A stretch of 64,000 nucleotides of DNA from Deltaproteobacteria bacterium (GTDB lineage: Bacteria > Desulfobacterota > Desulfobacteria > Desulfobacterales > UBA5852): assembly GCA_020444045.1 (NCBI GenBank), contig JAHLLS010000024.1, positions 1 to 64,000 on the forward strand. The letters run 5' to 3'. The notes under the pieces are model-generated. The model did no database searches, was not told where the DNA came from, and was given only the letters and a program-made list of their open reading frames with translations. The translations under genes and the position numbers were made by a program. Positions within the stretch are counted from its first letter, which is position 1; each line of letters starts with the position of its first letter. Positions 33,079 to 41,924 of this stretch are shown piece after piece.

Positions 33079-35802
33079 TCAATTGAAAAATTCCCGATAG
33101 CGAAGCATCCGATTGAGCGGCAACGTGACATTGACGTCCAGTCGAATGCCCTGAAACACCGAGCCCGGTTTGCCCGGCGCCGTCTTGACGAATCCCCCGG
33201 TCTCGGGGGTGTATACAAACGGCAGCGGTTCGGCCGGTTTGCCATCGAACTGGAGCTGCACCAGCAGGTCGTCCGCCACCGTATTCATTGTTATCTTGGC
33301 CCACTCGTAATCGTAGTCTTTCAGCGCATAGCGCGCAAGCTCCATCTGGTTGTACTGGGGCGTGCCGGGTGGAATACCGGCGGTCAGCACTTCCGAGCCT
33401 TGCACCCGTATCACGCTCCGTTCACCAGGCGTAGAATAGAGAAACGCATTGTTGAACGTCACAAGACCGTCTGCCAGTACGACCGGGATGAGACCGCTGA
33501 TGGCGCCACCCCCCTCCACCCGCGCCATACCCAGCTGTTCGAGAACCTGATCCAGTTTGAGGCGGTCGCAGTAGACCGCAACGTCGTATTGGTTCACTCC
33601 GGGAACAAACCGGGTAGCCGGTGCGATGACCGTCCCGCCGCACCACCGGAATCGGCCGCCTTCTAAGAAGAAGACATTACCGGGCTCGATCTGGAAGGCC
33701 AGTTTGCCGTCTTCGGCCCGGATCGCCCCGAAGGAGGCGGCATCGAAGGTGAGCGTCTGCCGCGGTGCACTTCGGATCTGTTTCAGATCGGGGATGTGAA
33801 GCGCTGTTTGAATGCCTTCGACGATCATGCCATCCTCATCCACCTGAAGGCGGCCGTCTTCAATGCCAGCCGTCAGAGACGCGCTGAATTCGCCATCATA
33901 GGTCATTCCCCCTTGGGCGAACAGGCGCCCGCTGAAGGTAATGGGGATTTCCGGCGGTTCGGGCATCAGGTCCGACAGCGGCAACGGGGGGGCTTGCGCA
34001 GGGCGGTTGGCCGTCCAATCGATCCGGGCAAAGGGCGCGTTGGTCCCCTGCGTCAGGCCCGCCGCGCCATCGGCCTTGACCTTCAAACCGGGGACGAATC
34101 CACTGTCGTGATCGATCTGGATGGCAACGCCTTCCAGCGTCTGCCGGAGTCGGCCGCTGACGGACCCCAGCGTCTTGTCCTGCCATGTGGCCGACGCCAG
34201 TGTAAAATTGCCCTCCTGGCCTTTTTGTGGCGGCCAGACCACGGGAAGACGTACGCGCAAACCCGATACCTTGACAGGGGCCGCCTTGGTTTCGGCTGCG
34301 CCGCCAGCCACGGAAACCAGGCCCGAGTATCGCGGCGGCATACCGTCACCAAAAGTGCCCTCGCCCGTCAACTGGACCGTTTGCACCCGTGTGGACGTTT
34401 CTCTGTTTTGCACGGCGATCGCCCCCAGCGTGAGGGTGGCAGACCCTTTTCCGTCATTACCGGTCTGGCGGTAGTGTCCAACGCCTTCGCCCGTCCCTAC
34501 CTTGAGATTCAGATCGTCGTAGACGACGTCAAGCGCCGGCAGCCGCCACTGAATATTCGCGTCGAAAGCCTCCCGATGGCCTTCCACAGAAGCCTCGAGT
34601 TCCGCTAAGGCCAGCCGGACCGATGCCTGGTGAAGATCCAGGGTTGCTTTTCTTTCCGGCCGGTCTCCATCCGCATGGGTCACCCTTGCCTGCCACCGGC
34701 CATCCGCTGAGACCGTGGCCGATGTCTGCAACTCCAGCGGCAACATCAATATGGGTAGGCCTGTTTTTCCCAGATCCGCCGAGACCATTGCGGCCAGATG
34801 CCCCTGCCACGTCATATCGCCCGCCTGATTCCTTCCCAGCGAACCGGTCAGGGTGAACAGGCCATCCGCACTGGACAAGGCCATACGCATGGGTGTGGTT
34901 TCGATTTCCCAGGGATCCATGCCCTGACGCGTGATGGTCACCCCCATATCTTCAGACGGTGTGGCCCCCGATAGGTCAAGACGCACATCGCCCCAATTCA
35001 GTCGACACGGGGTGTGACGAAAGGTCATTTCCACCGATTCGGGCTGAAAGGGAAACACCCGTCCCTTCAACCGGCCGATGGACTGCCCGCTTCCCGACAG
35101 GGCCAGTCCTTTTCCCAACCCCGCCATATTCGCCAGAACCGCCGGACGAATACCGCGCCCGTCCCAATCCGCCGACAACCGATTTTCGGCCAGATCGATG
35201 TAGGTGCGCACCGCCATCCATCGGTCCGCCAGCGCCAGCCTGATCTTTGCCTCTAAGGCGGTCATGTTCGATTCGGACGTGATGGTAGCCTCGAAAGGCA
35301 ACCTCAGGAGTTGGTCCCCGCGTTGAACAACGATCTCTCCCTGCCGGATATCAATTTGCGGGATGATGAAAGGAATCGGTTCTGAAAAGCTTGCCTCGCG
35401 CCCCTCAGCACCAGCGGCCGATATCGGCAGGCCGGGAATTTCAAATCCTCCGTCTGGCATTTCCCGAACCAGAACACGAGCGCCTTCGATGGTCACAAGG
35501 GAAGCCCTGCGCTTCAGAAGATCCGCGGGGGTGTAAGTCACCGAAAGGGAAACCACGGAAATACCGGGTGCTGCCTCGGGCCCGATGCGAAGGGTCCCCA
35601 GGTCCATCCCGAAAAGGCCCACCCGCCGGACGGGCAGGTCATAGGCCGGGATGCCGACTGCCTGGAAAACAAGCGGTAAAAGCAGACGTTCCGCGGCCAG
35701 GGGAAGCACAATATAGGCGGCCAGAAGCATCACCGCCAGAAGCGATAGGACTGGGACAACCAAATGCGGCCAGCGGAAACGGGTTGGTGACGTCTTTTCC
35801 AT
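33079..35802 (-). CDS. ydbH: YdbH-like AsmA-family intermembrane lipid transport protein
   Basis: A 907-residue protein with one N-terminal membrane helix (about residues 13-36) and a long periplasmic beta-rich body, as in AsmA-like bridge proteins that carry phospholipids to the outer membrane. C-terminal features, such as DQVLEQLGMARVEGGGAISGLIPVVLADGLVTFNN and NTVADDLLVQLQFDGKP, are those of YdbH (dicarboxylate-transport domain DUF in older naming). E. coli YdbH is 879 residues. It starts the ydbH-ynbE-ydbL operon. AGGG precedes the ATG. Confidence 0.9.
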   Translation of the reverse strand: MEKTSPTRFRWPHLVVPVLSLLAVMLLAAYIVLPLAAERLLLPLVFQAVGIPAYDLPVRRVGLFGMDLGTLRIGPEAAPGISVVSLSVTYTPADLLKRRASLVTIEGARVLVREMPDGGFEIPGLPISAAGAEGREASFSEPIPFIIPQIDIRQGEIVVQRGDQLLRLPFEATITSESNMTALEAKIRLALADRWMAVRTYIDLAENRLSADWDGRGIRPAVLANMAGLGKGLALSGSGQSIGRLKGRVFPFQPESVEMTFRHTPCRLNWGDVRLDLSGATPSEDMGVTITRQGMDPWEIETTPMRMALSSADGLFTLTGSLGRNQAGDMTWQGHLAAMVSADLGKTGLPILMLPLELQTSATVSADGRWQARVTHADGDRPERKATLDLHQASVRLALAELEASVEGHREAFDANIQWRLPALDVVYDDLNLKVGTGEGVGHYRQTGNDGKGSATLTLGAIAVQNRETSTRVQTVQLTGEGTFGDGMPPRYSGLVSVAGGAAETKAAPVKVSGLRVRLPVVWPPQKGQEGNFTLASATWQDKTLGSVSGRLRQTLEGVAIQIDHDSGFVPGLKVKADGAAGLTQGTNAPFARIDWTANRPAQAPPLPLSDLMPEPPEIPITFSGRLFAQGGMTYDGEFSASLTAGIEDGRLQVDEDGMIVEGIQTALHIPDLKQIRSAPRQTLTFDAASFGAIRAEDGKLAFQIEPGNVFFLEGGRFRWCGGTVIAPATRFVPGVNQYDVAVYCDRLKLDQVLEQLGMARVEGGGAISGLIPVVLADGLVTFNNAFLYSTPGERSVIRVQGSEVLTAGIPPGTPQYNQMELARYALKDYDYEWAKITMNTVADDLLVQLQFDGKPAEPLPFVYTPETGGFVKTAPGKPGSVFQGIRLDVNVTLPLNRMLRYREFFN

Positions 35803-35943
35803 GGATAACAGCCCTGAGCAGGTTAAACGGCATCACCTCACTATATACGAGGGAATAATTGCTTTCTCAACCTTGAGGATCGGGATTCGTGTCTTCCGGC
35901 ACTACTTTAAGGGATCCGGCGCGGGCCTGGACTGTTTGAATCA

Positions 35944-36285
35944 TCAAAAATGACTGATGGGCATCAGACCGTATATGGCGCGCGCACGGTCACAATTGGA
36001 ATTACCCCTGTCATTTTCCCATGCCATTAAAAACGCCCGGCAGGCTGATGGCCGCCGGTCGTAAATGACACAACTGACCATCCGCCCGATCTGGCCGGTC
36101 AGGGCCTGACAGCGGATCGGCCTTTTTTCGGTGCCGCGCATGGCCGAAAGCGTGCCATTCACCTTGACGGTCAAATGCAAGGGAACCACGCCGCCCGCGA
36201 TGTCGTCCGTCTCGCGGCAATCGAACGATACCCGGTAAAGGGCACAGCACGCACCACACCGCTTGCATTGATTCTGTGGGGTCAT
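35944..36285 (-). CDS. YkgJ-family cysteine-cluster protein
   Basis: A 113-residue cytosolic protein with CKRCGACCALYRVSFDCRETDD near the start. It continues with GTLSAMRGTEKRPIRCQALTGQIGRMVSCVIYDRRPSACRAF, the CxxCxxCC...C...C...RP..CR pattern of YkgJ/UPF0153 (zinc- or iron-chelating) proteins. Function unknown. The start is the ATG at 36285, with only a weak site; no alternative start is better. Isolated from its neighbours. Confidence 0.88.
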   Translation of the reverse strand: MTPQNQCKRCGACCALYRVSFDCRETDDIAGGVVPLHLTVKVNGTLSAMRGTEKRPIRCQALTGQIGRMVSCVIYDRRPSACRAFLMAWENDRGNSNCDRARAIYGLMPISHF

Positions 36286-36722
36286 TTATGGCCATCTGAA
36301 GTGGAAAGAAAATGAGGCGCAGTCGCACGAACTGCTGCCGAATTCAGATGGTCGCCCGCATGGGGCACGCGCGTATCAGGCCACGCAAATCCGGAAAGAT
36401 CGACACTTTATATCGATTTAACAATAAGCCCTTTAGAACTGGAAAGCAACCGTATGGGTAGCGATGTATGGCGATGGTCGTATCTTTTTGGGAAACCGCC
36501 ACGGTAGGAAAGAAAATGGGCGAAGCCGGATGGCCTCGCCCAATGGAGGAAAGGTAGATTGACAGATGTCTACCTGCGTATTCCCTGACTGCACAGCCAG
36601 GGGATACGAGAATAGCCTATGCATACTGCCCGCCCGTGTCAAGGACGAGGGTCGTCACCGTCATTGCGCCTGCGATGTGCTGCCATTCCGACACGCACGT
36701 CAACACCGCGAGGACCCGGTGT
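36286..36722. other. Intergenic region holding a terminator
   Basis: Between the cysteine-cluster gene and the NifX-like gene, both on the minus strand. Apart from the terminator at 36508-36541, which belongs to the NifX-like gene, no gene or recognised element is seen. Confidence 0.5.
36508..36541 (-). terminator. Rho-independent terminator of the NifX-like gene
   Basis: On the minus strand GGGCGAGGCC, loop ATCC and GGCTTCGCCC pair over 10 bp with one G-U, followed by ATTTTCTTTCC. It lies about 180 bases downstream of the NifX-like stop codon. Confidence 0.75.
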
Positions 36723-37193
36723 CTAAAATCCACTCCGCCCGCCGCCCCCCATTCCGCGGCCACCACCGCCCATACCACGGCCTCCGCCACCCATACCACG
36801 GCCTCCGCCACCCATACCACGACCGCCCATTTTCCCAGGACCTGCTTGAAGCGTGTCAGTGGCGAGCTCATTTAATTCATTTCGCTCCAGCGCCTGGATC
36901 ACATCCTGCACGGTTCCGTCGGTGCCGATATAGAGTTTAATGCCGGACCGACTCAAGACCTGGGCTGCTTTGGGACCCATCTGGCCGGTAATGAGCACAT
37001 CGGTCCCGGCGTCGGCAATCATCTGGGCGGCCTTGATGCCGGTGCCCTGGGCCAGGCCGATCTGCGCCGAATTGTCCAGATAGGCGGTTTGGCCCGTCTC
37101 CGTATCGAACAGGACAAAACCGGCAGTGCGGCCGAACCGGGGGTCCATTTCACTGTCGATGGTTTTTCCCCTTGCGCTTACGGTGATTTTCAT
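36723..37193 (-). CDS. NifX/NafY-like protein with Gly-Arg-Met repeat tail
   Basis: A 156-residue protein. Residues 1-115 form a dinitrogenase FeMo-cofactor biosynthesis domain: MKITVSARGKTIDSEMDPRFGR, DTETGQTAYLDNSAQIGLAQGTGIKAAQ and GPKAAQVLSRSGIKLYIG. The tail (about 120-156) is four copies of a GGRGMGG-type unit encoded by a 21-base tandem repeat. The same layout, a NifX-like domain plus a glycine-rich tail, is found in archaeal IssA, which stores iron and sulfide as thioferrate; a similar role is inference. No nif genes are nearby, so a nitrogenase role is unlikely. AAGGAGG precedes the ATG, and a terminator follows. Confidence 0.85.
   Translation of the reverse strand: MKITVSARGKTIDSEMDPRFGRTAGFVLFDTETGQTAYLDNSAQIGLAQGTGIKAAQMIADAGTDVLITGQMGPKAAQVLSRSGIKLYIGTDGTVQDVIQALERNELNELATDTLQAGPGKMGGRGMGGGGRGMGGGGRGMGGGGRGMGGGGRSGF
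36751..36834. repeat. 21-bp tandem repeat in the NifX-like tail
   Basis: Four consecutive 21-base units (plus strand CATACCACGGCCTCCGCCACC), the two central ones identical and the outer ones diverged. Each encodes GGGGRGM in the minus-strand gene. Copy number could change by slippage without shifting the frame. Confidence 0.88.
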
Positions 37194-37584
37194 GATCGAG
37201 CCTCCTTAAAATATATGAGATAATGCACATAATAACTATACAACATGCTTGGCCTTTGGCAACCCGATGAAACCTGAAAATCGCTATTTCCGACGTTAAT
37301 CAAAGCGGACCGCATCGATTCCGGCCGGTTTCCCACCTTTATAAGCCGAGGATTCCAAAAACAGGCAGCACGAACGAATCGACCATTATCCGTTGTTGAC
37401 TGGACGTCCGGACACCATAAAAGATGTCGCAAAAATTTTGCAGTACGGCTAAAGTATCGTAAAAAACCGTCCGATACTGTAAAAGGACATCGTGGAATTC
37501 GGGAATGACAATATGCAGATGACGGGGCGGGGGGGGGGGAATGCCTCCTGCCGAGAAATTGATTGACCATTGAAAGCGGTTGAT
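37194..37584. other. Divergent intergenic region with a run of eleven G
   Basis: Lies between the divergent NifX-like gene and the 144-residue ORF. It holds an 11-G homopolymer at 37529-37539, 45 bases before the ORF's ATG. An AGTATCG / CGATACT dyad (37453-37478) is also present. Either could affect transcription; no promoter consensus is clear. Confidence 0.5.
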
Positions 37585-38019
37585 ATGCCTTTTCAGTTCC
37601 AATACCTTGCAGCGTCGAATTGCCTGTACGTCATCGGACGGGGCCGGGTTTCGCTGCAAGATTTTCTCGACTATCACCGTACCGTAAAAATCCCAGATCC
37701 CAAACCCGACTTGCTTATTCTGGCGGACTATCGCGAGCTTGACCCCTCGAATTTATCGACATCCGACATCGAGCAAATAAGGGAGAGTGCGCTGCGTAAA
37801 ATCGAGGACAAATTCACCAGCGTAAAGGAAGCCACGGTGGTGGCCGACACACTCGCGTATGGCCTTACACGGATGTTTGACGGCGTGTTTCATTCGGAAA
37901 AATACGAATTGAACATCTTCACCGACATCCGTGAGGCCATACTGTGGTTAGGGCTGGCGCCCGAAACCCAGCTTGATAGCGATCAACAATTCGAACCCGC
38001 CGATAAGCAACCCTCCTGA
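37585..38019 (+). CDS. Uncharacterised 144-residue protein
   Basis: A soluble alpha/beta protein: MPFQFQYLAASNCLYVIGRGRVSLQDFLDYH, then LLILADYRELDPSNLSTSDIEQIRE, ATVVADTLAYGLTRMFDG and FTDIREAILWLGL. The alternating strands and helices, with a central LILADYRE strand, resemble small STAS-like or phytochelatin-independent orphan folds common in Desulfobacterota; I cannot name the family. The start is the ATG at 37585, though a TTG at 37570 is in frame; neither has a strong site. Convergent with the following gene. Confidence 0.6.
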   Translation: MPFQFQYLAASNCLYVIGRGRVSLQDFLDYHRTVKIPDPKPDLLILADYRELDPSNLSTSDIEQIRESALRKIEDKFTSVKEATVVADTLAYGLTRMFDGVFHSEKYELNIFTDIREAILWLGLAPETQLDSDQQFEPADKQPS

Positions 38020-38057
38020 ACTTGCTCTTAACAGGTGGATATCGATTGCCCGGAGAA

Positions 38058-38429
38058 TCAGTGCGTCTGGCTTACCGCCACGGCAAAACCCAAAACGTTG
38101 TCAATCACCGAAACAGCAATGTTGAATCGACCTTCATCCTGGTGATCTTCGCTCCGGTAGTGATGGTAGATGTGCTTTTCAACCACCGGTCGGCGATAAT
38201 GATCCCGATCACTATATGCGGGATAATGCTGATAACGGGGCTGGTGAGGATTTTTGTTGTTTTTTTCCCATCCATAATGATGCCCGGAAGGCGTTTCGTA
38301 GCGCTGATGATAGGTTTTGACATTCATGAGTCGTTTACCACCCTGGCCCTGCCCCGCCCAGGCGTTGCCCCCAAATGTCAGTGAAATACCGAGCAGTGCA
38401 ATGCCGACGATCAAGCGTTTCCGTGTCAT
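38058..38429 (-). CDS. Small secreted His/Tyr-rich protein
   Basis: A 123-residue exported protein with a signal peptide (MTRKRLIVGIALLGISLTFG, cleaved near NAWA). The mature part is polar and rich in His, Tyr and Arg, for example YHQRYETPSGHHYGWEKN and HIYHHYRSEDHQDEG. It ends with a hydrophobic patch. The histidine content suggests metal binding, but no family is recognised. AAAGGAGATCGAC precedes the ATG. Confidence 0.65.
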   Translation of the reverse strand: MTRKRLIVGIALLGISLTFGGNAWAGQGQGGKRLMNVKTYHQRYETPSGHHYGWEKNNKNPHQPRYQHYPAYSDRDHYRRPVVEKHIYHHYRSEDHQDEGRFNIAVSVIDNVLGFAVAVSQTH

Positions 38430-38702
38430 GTCGATCTCCTTTGTCTCTTGGGTTAAGCAAAGCGCCTTTTGGCTTGTTTAACCCGTAGGACGACAGCGAT
38501 CGCGGAAAAGTCTACGCCAAGCCCCGATCCCCAGGGATGGTCCTTTCGAATTCCCATCGAAGCGCTCTCCATGCCCCTCCCTGAACATGAGAACGCCCCC
38601 CGACGCCGCCCATAAAATTACCATAACTTACCGTTATATTATTTTATCAAAATTGAAGATTCTCCCGATTGACATCGGTAGCCACCAGCATGTACACCCA
38701 AA

Positions 38703-38723
38703 GTGAGACGTCCTCCGTCTCAC
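38703..38723. promoter_or_regulatory. Perfect 8-bp inverted repeat upstream of a small gene
   Basis: GTGAGACG, TCCTC, CGTCTCAC: perfect 8-bp arms with a 5-base centre, ending 30 bases before the GTG start of the 79-residue ORF. It may be an operator or a leader hairpin; there is no T-run. The 324 bases before that start (38430-38753) hold no other recognised feature. Confidence 0.5.
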
Positions 38724-38753
38724 ATAACCTTCCATACGAGAGGAGACCACATC

Positions 38754-38993
38754 GTGATACAGTTCCAGGCGGATGATGAAACCGGATACATTGAAATCGA
38801 AACCGAGGGTTCGGTCTTTTTTCGAACCCGGGAGGGTGACGAGCACTATCTGGAGTGGGATAGTCTGACAGAGGACATGCAGGGGGTCTTGCAGCGGTTC
38901 GTGGAGGATGCCGAGGTGGCCTTCGATGAGGCCATCAATGCCCTGAAGGATATCCCCAAAAATGCCGGTCTCGATGAGGCTTTCGAGGATTAG
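38754..38993 (+). CDS. Uncharacterised acidic 79-residue protein
   Basis: The GTG at 38754 follows GAGGAG by eight bases. The product starts with a beta-rich part (IQFQADDETGYIEIETEGSV, FRTREGDEHYLEWD) and ends in an acidic helix (MQGVLQRFVEDAEVAFDEAI). Strongly acidic throughout. A GTG at 38703 gives a longer frame but would span the inverted repeat. The stop TAG overlaps by one base a GTG that opens a frame running into the thermonuclease gene. Family not recognised. Confidence 0.65.
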   Translation: MIQFQADDETGYIEIETEGSVFFRTREGDEHYLEWDSLTEDMQGVLQRFVEDAEVAFDEAINALKDIPKNAGLDEAFED

Positions 38994-39166
38994 TGAGGCG
39001 GGATGTTTCCACTGCCAAAAAGCCTCGTCGTAAGATCTTGCACGAGGATGAAGCCTCGGATATCATCATTGCCAGGTTGGCTCTTGCGCTTGAGAAAAGC
39101 CACAAAAAGACGATAGAGGAGGGAAATACTCCACATAGAGGCTCTGAGAGCCTCAAGGAGGTGGTT

Positions 39167-39688
39167 ATGAAGCCCTTTCTGGAGGGTGTTATACGACGGT
39201 TTGCAGTCCCAATCCTACTTCTTCTGATATCCCTGACCCTCGCTACAACCGCCCTATCCAATGACTTGATCACCGCCCGTGTCGTTAGCGTAACCGACGG
39301 AGACAACCTTACGGTTATCGGGTCTGATAACAAACAGGTCTTGATCAGGCTGCACGGGTTAGACTGCCCTGAGTTGGAGCAATCTTTCGGCGAAAACGCC
39401 AAAGAGTTCACATCAAACCTGTGCTTTGGTAAAATCATAATGTACCAGATGATTGGCATAGACCGGTTCGATCGGACTATTGCTGCGGTTTTCCTTGATG
39501 ACGGGAAGGAACTTAATCTTGAGATTCTGAAGGCGGGTCTGGCGTGGCACTATGAGCGGTACTCAAAGCGGCAGGACTATGCTGACGCTGAGGAGGAAGC
39601 TCGGAGAGCTGGTATCGGGCTGTGGGCTGATGCTAAGCCGACGCCGCCATGGGAATGGCGGAAGGACAAACGCAAAAAGTCCCAATAA
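39167..39688 (+). CDS. Secreted thermonuclease (SNase-like)
   Basis: A 173-residue exported nuclease of the staphylococcal nuclease fold. It has a signal peptide (about residues 1-32, ending TTALS) and the catalytic set in RVVSVTDGDNLTVIG, VLIRLHGLDCPELEQSFGENA and DRFDRTIAAVFL, with the Arg-Glu-Arg catalytic residues at expected places (RLHG, PELEQ, DRFDR). The start was set at the ATG at 39167, with AGGAGGTGG directly upstream. The frame is open back to a GTG at 38993, giving a possible 58-residue N-terminal extension, which I regard as unlikely because it would bury the signal peptide. A partial relative lies at 43481. Confidence 0.88.
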   Translation: MKPFLEGVIRRFAVPILLLLISLTLATTALSNDLITARVVSVTDGDNLTVIGSDNKQVLIRLHGLDCPELEQSFGENAKEFTSNLCFGKIIMYQMIGIDRFDRTIAAVFLDDGKELNLEILKAGLAWHYERYSKRQDYADAEEEARRAGIGLWADAKPTPPWEWRKDKRKKSQ

Positions 39689-39711
39689 AGGCGCTGGCTG
39701 ACTAACGAGAA

Positions 39712-39909
39712 CTATCTCGATAATGTGTCCACCAACAATTTGTGCCTGGGTACTTTGCTGACCAGATAATACCGGATACGCAGAGGAGGTGCAGCAGGGA
39801 CACTTAGCAACAAGCCAGTTGCACAACCTCCCAAGAACACAAGTTCGTCTGCAAGAGGGCCAAATCGACGGACCGCAGCCTCGAGCGATTCAAAGTTTGG
39901 GTTTCTAAA
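39712..39909 (-). pseudogene. N-terminal fragment of a nucleotidyltransferase-like protein
   Basis: The minus-strand frame reads NPNFESLEAAVRRFGPLADE, LVFLGGCATGLLLSVPAAPPLRI, then unrelated residues and a TAG. The GGCATGLLL stretch and the PAAPPLR that follows are typical of the opening of AbiEii-type or MNT-like nucleotidyltransferases found beside toxins. The catalytic D-x-D part is missing, and a TAG precedes the fragment. Identification is from remembered family sequences. Confidence 0.5.
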
Positions 39910-40339
39910 CTAAACATTGGCATAGCGATTCAAGCCTTTCCTGATTTCCTGAATGGCCAACTCTTTTTCACGTACCCTCCCCCCGTCTCGCATCGACCAA
40001 GGTTAGCAGAGCATGAAAATGATCGTCTTTCAAATTCTCACACGCTCCTGTTCCTTTTCACCCCGGAGGAGAACCCAAATATAGGAACATGAAGGTCGTC
40101 CTCTCTCAGCGCCGCAACAGCCGGTCAATTCGCTCTGCATGGCGTATTGGATAGATTGATCACCTTAAACGTCATATTTTGCCACCAAAACTGACTGTTT
40201 AAGACACTGAGATGGGGTTATTTTGACTGTTATGAGCGTGATAACAGCAAGTTGCCATGGTCTGATAATCATTAAAGGGCTTTCAATTAATTTAAAACAG
40301 AGACACCTCCCTAATCATAGCGGCAACGAACTACTATGA
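39910..40339. other. Intergenic, no recognised gene
   Basis: About 430 bases between two gene fragments. Several stop codons in all frames. I see no inverted repeat or promoter worth listing; this looks like decaying DNA of the mobile patch. Confidence 0.4.
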
Positions 40340-41086
40340 TACCAGCGTGTTTTCCACTCCTACTGGTTGGCGCACCTTCTGCGTCTACAGCTTTTAGCCA
40401 AAGGCTACATTTACCCCAAAGAAGAACGGCCCTTCCGGGATCTGCTCAGAAGGCGGTTGATGTTCGTTCGCCAACGCACCACTCAAATTTTAAGCCTTCA
40501 AAGCATGATCACAAGGCAACGTGGTCTTAACTTCCCGGGCAGTTCCATCAAAAGGTTCGACGACCCGTTTATTGAACGCCTCTTCGACGATCCATATTTG
40601 GTGCTCCTAGCAAAAAACGAGATGGCCACCATCCGTCATATGGGGTCAGTCATCAAAGAGATCGAGTCTGCCGTCATGGCAAAGGCATGTCTTAAGAATG
40701 CGTTCAAAATGCTACTGACGACGCCGGGCATCGGACAGATCTTAGGCTTGACTATCATGCTTGAGGTCGGTGACATCCGCCGATTCAAAAAAGCTGGCAA
40801 CTATTCTTCTTATTGCCGCTGCGTGGATAGCAAAAGAATCTCCAACGGTAAAAAGAAAGGTGTCAACAACAAGAAAAACGGCAACCGGTATCTTGCCTGG
40901 GCCTATGTCGAGGCCGCCTATCACGCAGCACGCAGTAATCCACAGGCACAACGGTTCCACCAGCGAAAAATGTCAAAAAGCAATCGAGCATTGGCCACCA
41001 AAGCTCTGGCCAACAAACTGACGAAAGCGACCTATTACATGATGCGTGATCAAGTTCCCTTCGATTTGGGAAGACTGTTTCAATGA
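40340..41086 (+). mobile_element. IS110-family transposase, N-terminally truncated
   Basis: The open frame begins after a TGA with VFHSYWLAHLLRLQLLAKGY and continues YIYPKEERPFRDLLRRR. It carries the C-terminal transposase_20 region (LLTTPGIGQILGLTIMLEVGDIRRF) and the end KLTKATYYMMRDQVPFDLGR, about 249 codons. The N-terminal DEDD catalytic domain of the IS110 family is missing except for the last residues, so this copy is inactive. A TTG at 40367 has no convincing site. IS110 elements normally lack terminal inverted repeats and none are visible. Confidence 0.8.
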
Positions 41087-41861
41087 GAAGTTCGGGTGCA
41101 GCAATGATCCGGTGTTGGGGTTGGTGAGAATCCATCTGGTCCGATTGGAAGCTGCTTGCACCCAATCCTTGTTTCTATTGTTGATCCGCCTATGTCGGCA
41201 GCCATTACGGGGTTGGCTTATAACCAATGGTCAGTGACAAATACAATTGGAGCCGCCATGGAACCGAGGAATTTCTGGGGCTCATAATGAGCCAGGGGCA
41301 TCACCAAAACTATTGGTGCACATGCCTTGAACCAAATGGGTGACTGATGAGGGTCAAAAACCACGCGATCCATTGTTTGAAATCCCGGGCGCGGTTCAGA
41401 CTGGAAACAGAGGCCAAAGTAGCAGGTAACGTTTAGTGTGCAACAGAAAACGGGGCTTTGAGTCCCATCGGTGAGGTGTTTTCTCTGTTGACACGCCCTT
41501 TAATGGTGACCCCGCCCTCAGTCCCCTTTATTTTCCCAGGTCAAGGTAATTGTGAGGGCCGGGCAATTGGTTCCCCGGTCACCTGCGCAAGGGCCGGACC
41601 GGCAGCAAGTCATCCCTATCCATCGCTCGAAAGGAAAGCGCTCCGGGGATAAGCGTTCTCAGAAAAGGAAGCGTTGATGTGCAATGCATGTACATGACTT
41701 ATACAAAAAAGGCATTCTGTCCAGCATCATGGAGGCGATAGCTATCGTCATAGCTTTGTAATAATCATAATTTTACAGGGTGTTGAGCGGGCAGGGAAAA
41801 AAAGGCATGGGTTTTGTAGTGGTGAACGGCTGTTCGGAATCGGATTGAAACCCAGGTAGCG
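41087..41861. other. Long non-coding stretch before the carboxyltransferase gene
   Basis: About 775 bases. No gene is supported. The part near 41545-41655 resembles the small bacterial SRP RNA in a few conserved words (see findings) but lacks the GGAA tetraloop, so I do not call it an RNA gene. The stretch ends in the hairpin at 41862. Confidence 0.4.
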
Positions 41862-41907
41862 GGGAGTCTCTCACGGATTCGATTGAAGAGAGACTCCCAT
41901 TTTTTTA
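41862..41907 (+). terminator. Terminator-like hairpin directly upstream of a gene
   Basis: GGGAGTCTCTC and GAGAGACTCCC form a perfect 11-bp stem around a 15-base loop, followed by ATTTTTTT. It ends 17 bases before the ATG of the carboxyltransferase gene and would stop plus-strand transcripts. It is either the end of an upstream transcript or a leader attenuator. GGAG of the gene's ribosome-binding site lies just after it. Confidence 0.85.
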
Positions 41908-41924
41908 GATATGGAGACCTATAG

